DNA of 64,000 bases from the NCBI RefSeq assembly GCF_009828585.1, contig NZ_WSRZ01000006.1:110512-174511 (forward strand). The letters run 5' to 3'. This document shows positions 62,148-64,000 of the stretch, one piece after another (within the stretch, counting starts at the first letter, position 1; the number at the start of each line of letters is the position of its first letter). The notes under the pieces were generated by a model that worked only from the letters and a program-made list of their open reading frames with translations, searched no databases and had not been told where the DNA came from. The position numbers and the translations under genes were made by a program. Origin of the DNA: Shewanella litoralis (GTDB taxonomy: Bacteria; Pseudomonadota; Gammaproteobacteria; Enterobacterales; Shewanellaceae).

Positions 62148-63044
62148 ATGGACAAGATATCAGCCATACGCAGCTTTGTTGAAGTCGCCAGCTGTGGCAG
62201 CTTTACTCAGGCGGCTGAGCAACTTGGGTTAAGCCGCTTACAGGTGTCTCGGCACATTAAAGACGTTGAGCAATGGCTGGCGCTACGTTTGTTGCACCGC
62301 ACCACTCGCCGCGTGAGTTTAACCCTACAAGGCGAAGAAGCGCTCAACTATTGCCAACGTATTTTAAGTGAAGTGGCCGCCATGGAAAGCCGCGCCAACA
62401 GCCACAATAATGAATTGGTTGGCAGCATTCGTATTGCCTCCCCAATCGGACTTGGGCAACATAAACTCTTTGATGTGGTTGAAGCGTTTTGCCAGCAACA
62501 CCCAAAAGTGAATATTCAGTTGTTACTGTCTGATAATATTTCGCAATTGGTTAGCGACAGAGTCGATATTGCATTGCGTTATACCCATCAGCCCGATGAA
62601 AGTTTAATCGCCAGACGCTTAATGCACATCGACAACGTAATATGCGCCTCACCCGACTACTTAGCCCAACATGACGCTATTTTGGTACCTCATGACCTGT
62701 TAAAGCACAATTGCTTACGTCATTCGAGCCAACCACACTGGGAAGTGATTGACGAGACTCGCTCGCACGTACTTGAGATAAAGGGTCACTTGCAAGCCAA
62801 TGAAATGGGCGTATTGATTAAAGCGGCATTGCGCGGAAATGGCATTGTGTGTTTGCCAACCGATTTAGCCAACACCTACCTTGAACAAGGTGAGTTAATT
62901 GATGTATTACCCCACACGACGACGCCGGGTAAAACCTTATGGGCAGTGTATTTGTCGCGCAGTTATCAACAAAATGTGGTTCGCGCCTTTATCGACTTTA
63001 CGGCCAACGCCTGGCAAGACGATATTGATAAATGGCAACGCTAA
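62148..63044 (+). CDS. LysR-family regulator, last gene of the photolyase operon
   Basis: 298 residues. The HTH is GSFTQAAEQLGLSRLQVSRHIKDVE, with LLHRTTRRVSLT after it. The effector domain begins IRIASPIGLGQHKLF. It starts 29 bp after the FeS photolyase stop codon, with AGGAGAG upstream, so it is probably cotranscribed and could regulate the operon. Its 3' end overlaps the convergent hydrolase by about 108 bp. Confidence 0.88.
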   Translation: MDKISAIRSFVEVASCGSFTQAAEQLGLSRLQVSRHIKDVEQWLALRLLHRTTRRVSLTLQGEEALNYCQRILSEVAAMESRANSHNNELVGSIRIASPIGLGQHKLFDVVEAFCQQHPKVNIQLLLSDNISQLVSDRVDIALRYTHQPDESLIARRLMHIDNVICASPDYLAQHDAILVPHDLLKHNCLRHSSQPHWEVIDETRSHVLEIKGHLQANEMGVLIKAALRGNGIVCLPTDLANTYLEQGELIDVLPHTTTPGKTLWAVYLSRSYQQNVVRAFIDFTANAWQDDIDKWQR

Positions 63045-63851
63045 CTTTATACCAATTCCATTAATTATCTGCAGTAATTGCTGTGGCTGGTCTAGACTGA
63101 CATCATGGCCACAATCGTTAATTTGATGCAGTTGAGCTTGGTAAAACTGCGCTAATTGCTCGCTGCATTTGGGGTCGGCAAGTTTATCTTGATTACCCAC
63201 AACCACCATTACCGAGACTCCCGTTAACACAGGGCAATCAAATCGCGCCGAGGCATAAATCTGCCGTAAGCCATTGCTAAAAGAGGTGTGACATTGCTGG
63301 CGCAGTTCGCTCCAGGCGACAATCACTTGAGAGTGTTGCGCTAACTGTTGGCTGGTAAACGCTAACACTGTGGCTTCTAACCAATGATGCGGTTTTTGGG
63401 GTTGGCTGCTCGCGACACGGTTTTGTATCGCACTGGTCAATACCTTTGCTAACGAGACTAATAATCCCCCCAGTTGAAAGCGCTGATACCAGGGCGATAA
63501 GTTTGCCGCACTGCTGTTAATCAGTACCACTTGCTTAACTCGCTCAGGACATTGTGCCGCCATGGTTAATGCCAACATACCGCCCATCGACAAGCCGACA
63601 AGAAGTAACTGAGTTTGTTCTGGACGCTTATGTTGAGCGAATAAAGCCGCATCAATTTGCTGCCACACCGCGGCGGAAAAATCTGCCATCTTTATCGGGC
63701 TTTTTTGCGTCACCAAAGTGCCATTGCCGGGCAAATCAACGCAAATAACATTGAATAATGACAAAGCGGTTTGCTGGCTCAATAGCTCATCAAATCCATA
63801 CCAATGACGACTGTCGCGCATAAGTCCTCTGAGTAAGACGATGGTGGTCAT
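62937..63851 (-). CDS. Alpha/beta-hydrolase
   Basis: 304 residues. The nucleophile elbow is GLSMGG (about residues 88-93), the Asp is in VVVGNQDKLADPK, and the His is in NDCGHDVSL. The last ~35 residues read antisense to the LysR gene and go beyond the fold, so the true protein may have gained a C-terminal extension by stop-codon loss. The start has a GAGGG site upstream. The insertion sequence at 63876 lies only 24 bp upstream of the start codon and may have removed its promoter. Confidence 0.75.
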   Translation of the reverse strand: MTTIVLLRGLMRDSRHWYGFDELLSQQTALSLFNVICVDLPGNGTLVTQKSPIKMADFSAAVWQQIDAALFAQHKRPEQTQLLLVGLSMGGMLALTMAAQCPERVKQVVLINSSAANLSPWYQRFQLGGLLVSLAKVLTSAIQNRVASSQPQKPHHWLEATVLAFTSQQLAQHSQVIVAWSELRQQCHTSFSNGLRQIYASARFDCPVLTGVSVMVVVGNQDKLADPKCSEQLAQFYQAQLHQINDCGHDVSLDQPQQLLQIINGIGIKLALPFINIVLPGVGRKVDKGANHILLITARQIHCP

Positions 63852-63917
63852 TGCTTCGCCCTCATTACCTAAGTTACCTGAGCTTCGGATAAGAAATTAG
63901 CTCCCCAAAGGAACTAA

Positions 63918-63975
63918 ATGCTCGTTCCTTGATCCGATCATTCGACCAAGAGTGATTAGAAAAAGGAACGAGCAT
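63918..63975 (+). promoter_or_regulatory. Inverted repeat sequestering the transposase start
   Basis: A perfect 13-bp repeat (63918-63930 with 63963-63975) covers the AAGGA ribosome-binding site and the first two bases of the start codon. In mRNA from outside the element this hairpin would hide the start, a known strategy in IS10, IS50 and IS200. Confidence 0.6.
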
Positions 63976-64000
63976 GAATAAATTAGTTGAAACCTACTGT
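63974..64000 (+). CDS. IS982-family transposase (partial, N-terminus)
   Basis: The nine codons seen give MNKLVETYC, matching the usual start of IS982 transposases (MxKLVExxCDVDDFC as I recall). The gene runs out of the window. Confidence 0.65.

Larger units (their letters stand above)
63876..64000 (+). mobile_element. IS982-family insertion sequence, left end (partial)
   Basis: Starts with a terminal inverted repeat ACCTGAGCTTCGGATAA that matches, at 15 of 17 positions, the end of the MITE at 26751. A transposase gene begins at 63974. The right end is outside the window, so no target duplication can be checked. IS982-like identity is inferred from the transposase N-terminus and the terminal repeat form. 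Confidence 0.75.

Overview
The window reads as chromosomal DNA of a marine-type gammaproteobacterium, most probably Shewanella or a close relative. This rests on gene content and protein style (menaquinone-type HemG, DUF2057 protein, GlyGly-CTERM surface protein, the formate dehydrogenase fusion, two diguanylate cyclases) and on a moderately AT-rich composition. No database search was possible, so the genus is an inference. No tRNA, rRNA or CRISPR array was seen.

Layout. 1-9.7 kb: housekeeping and small functional genes (partial rlhA, a phosphoribosyltransferase, a J-domain protein, a DsbA-like protein with a His-rich insert, a lipoprotein alpha-amylase, an aldo/keto reductase with a divergent LysR gene, cytochrome b561-like/hemG pair, a PilZ-like protein). 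9.7-12.8 kb: an electrophile/redox detoxification block (GST, DJ-1 family, CurA-like reductase) beside a divergent OhrR-like MarR regulator with well placed cysteines. 13-16.6 kb: a diguanylate cyclase, an exported amidohydrolase and a ketopantoate reductase. 16.8-21.5 kb: an unusual locus in which a membrane-anchored winged-helix/STAND-ATPase/TPR protein precedes two small paralogous proteins, one cytosolic and one exported. 22-29.6 kb: a second diguanylate cyclase, an AlkB-type hydroxylase with its ferredoxin and divergent AraC regulator, a bile-acid-symporter-family transporter, a class II aldolase with a divergent LysR gene, and a YggE-like protein. A 196-bp fold-back MITE sits exactly at the aldolase stop codon.

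30-40.9 kb: a very large formate dehydrogenase fusion, a sulfotransferase, an Lgt-like enzyme, an RluA-family synthase, a DUF2057 protein, YbaK, and a TehA-family transporter with a divergent LysR gene. 41-42.3 kb: a non-coding array of four ~260-bp tandem repeats. 42.4-44.5 kb: a Cys-containing leader peptide translationally coupled to an SLC13-type transporter, followed by an inverted relative of the repeat core. 44.5-50 kb: a 2OG-Fe(II) oxygenase, a GRAM/PH-like protein, a FISUMP-domain protein, an AraC regulator, a frameshifted SDR gene and a patatin-like lipoprotein. 50-58 kb: an amidase next to agmatine deiminase, then a large GlyGly-CTERM surface protein with a recognisable sigma54 promoter and a divergent sigma54 activator. 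58.8-63.9 kb: a light-repair operon (photolyase, DUF2256 mini-protein, FeS photolyase, LysR) and an alpha/beta hydrolase. The window ends inside an IS982-type insertion sequence.

A recurring theme is the divergent regulator-target pair: seven intergenic regions have a regulator on one side and an enzyme, transporter or surface protein on the other, and several carry candidate operator palindromes. The observations I rate highest are the STAND regulator locus with its paralogous cargo proteins, the coupled Cys leader peptide, the sigma54 surface-protein module, the MITE/IS982 pair and the tandem repeat array.
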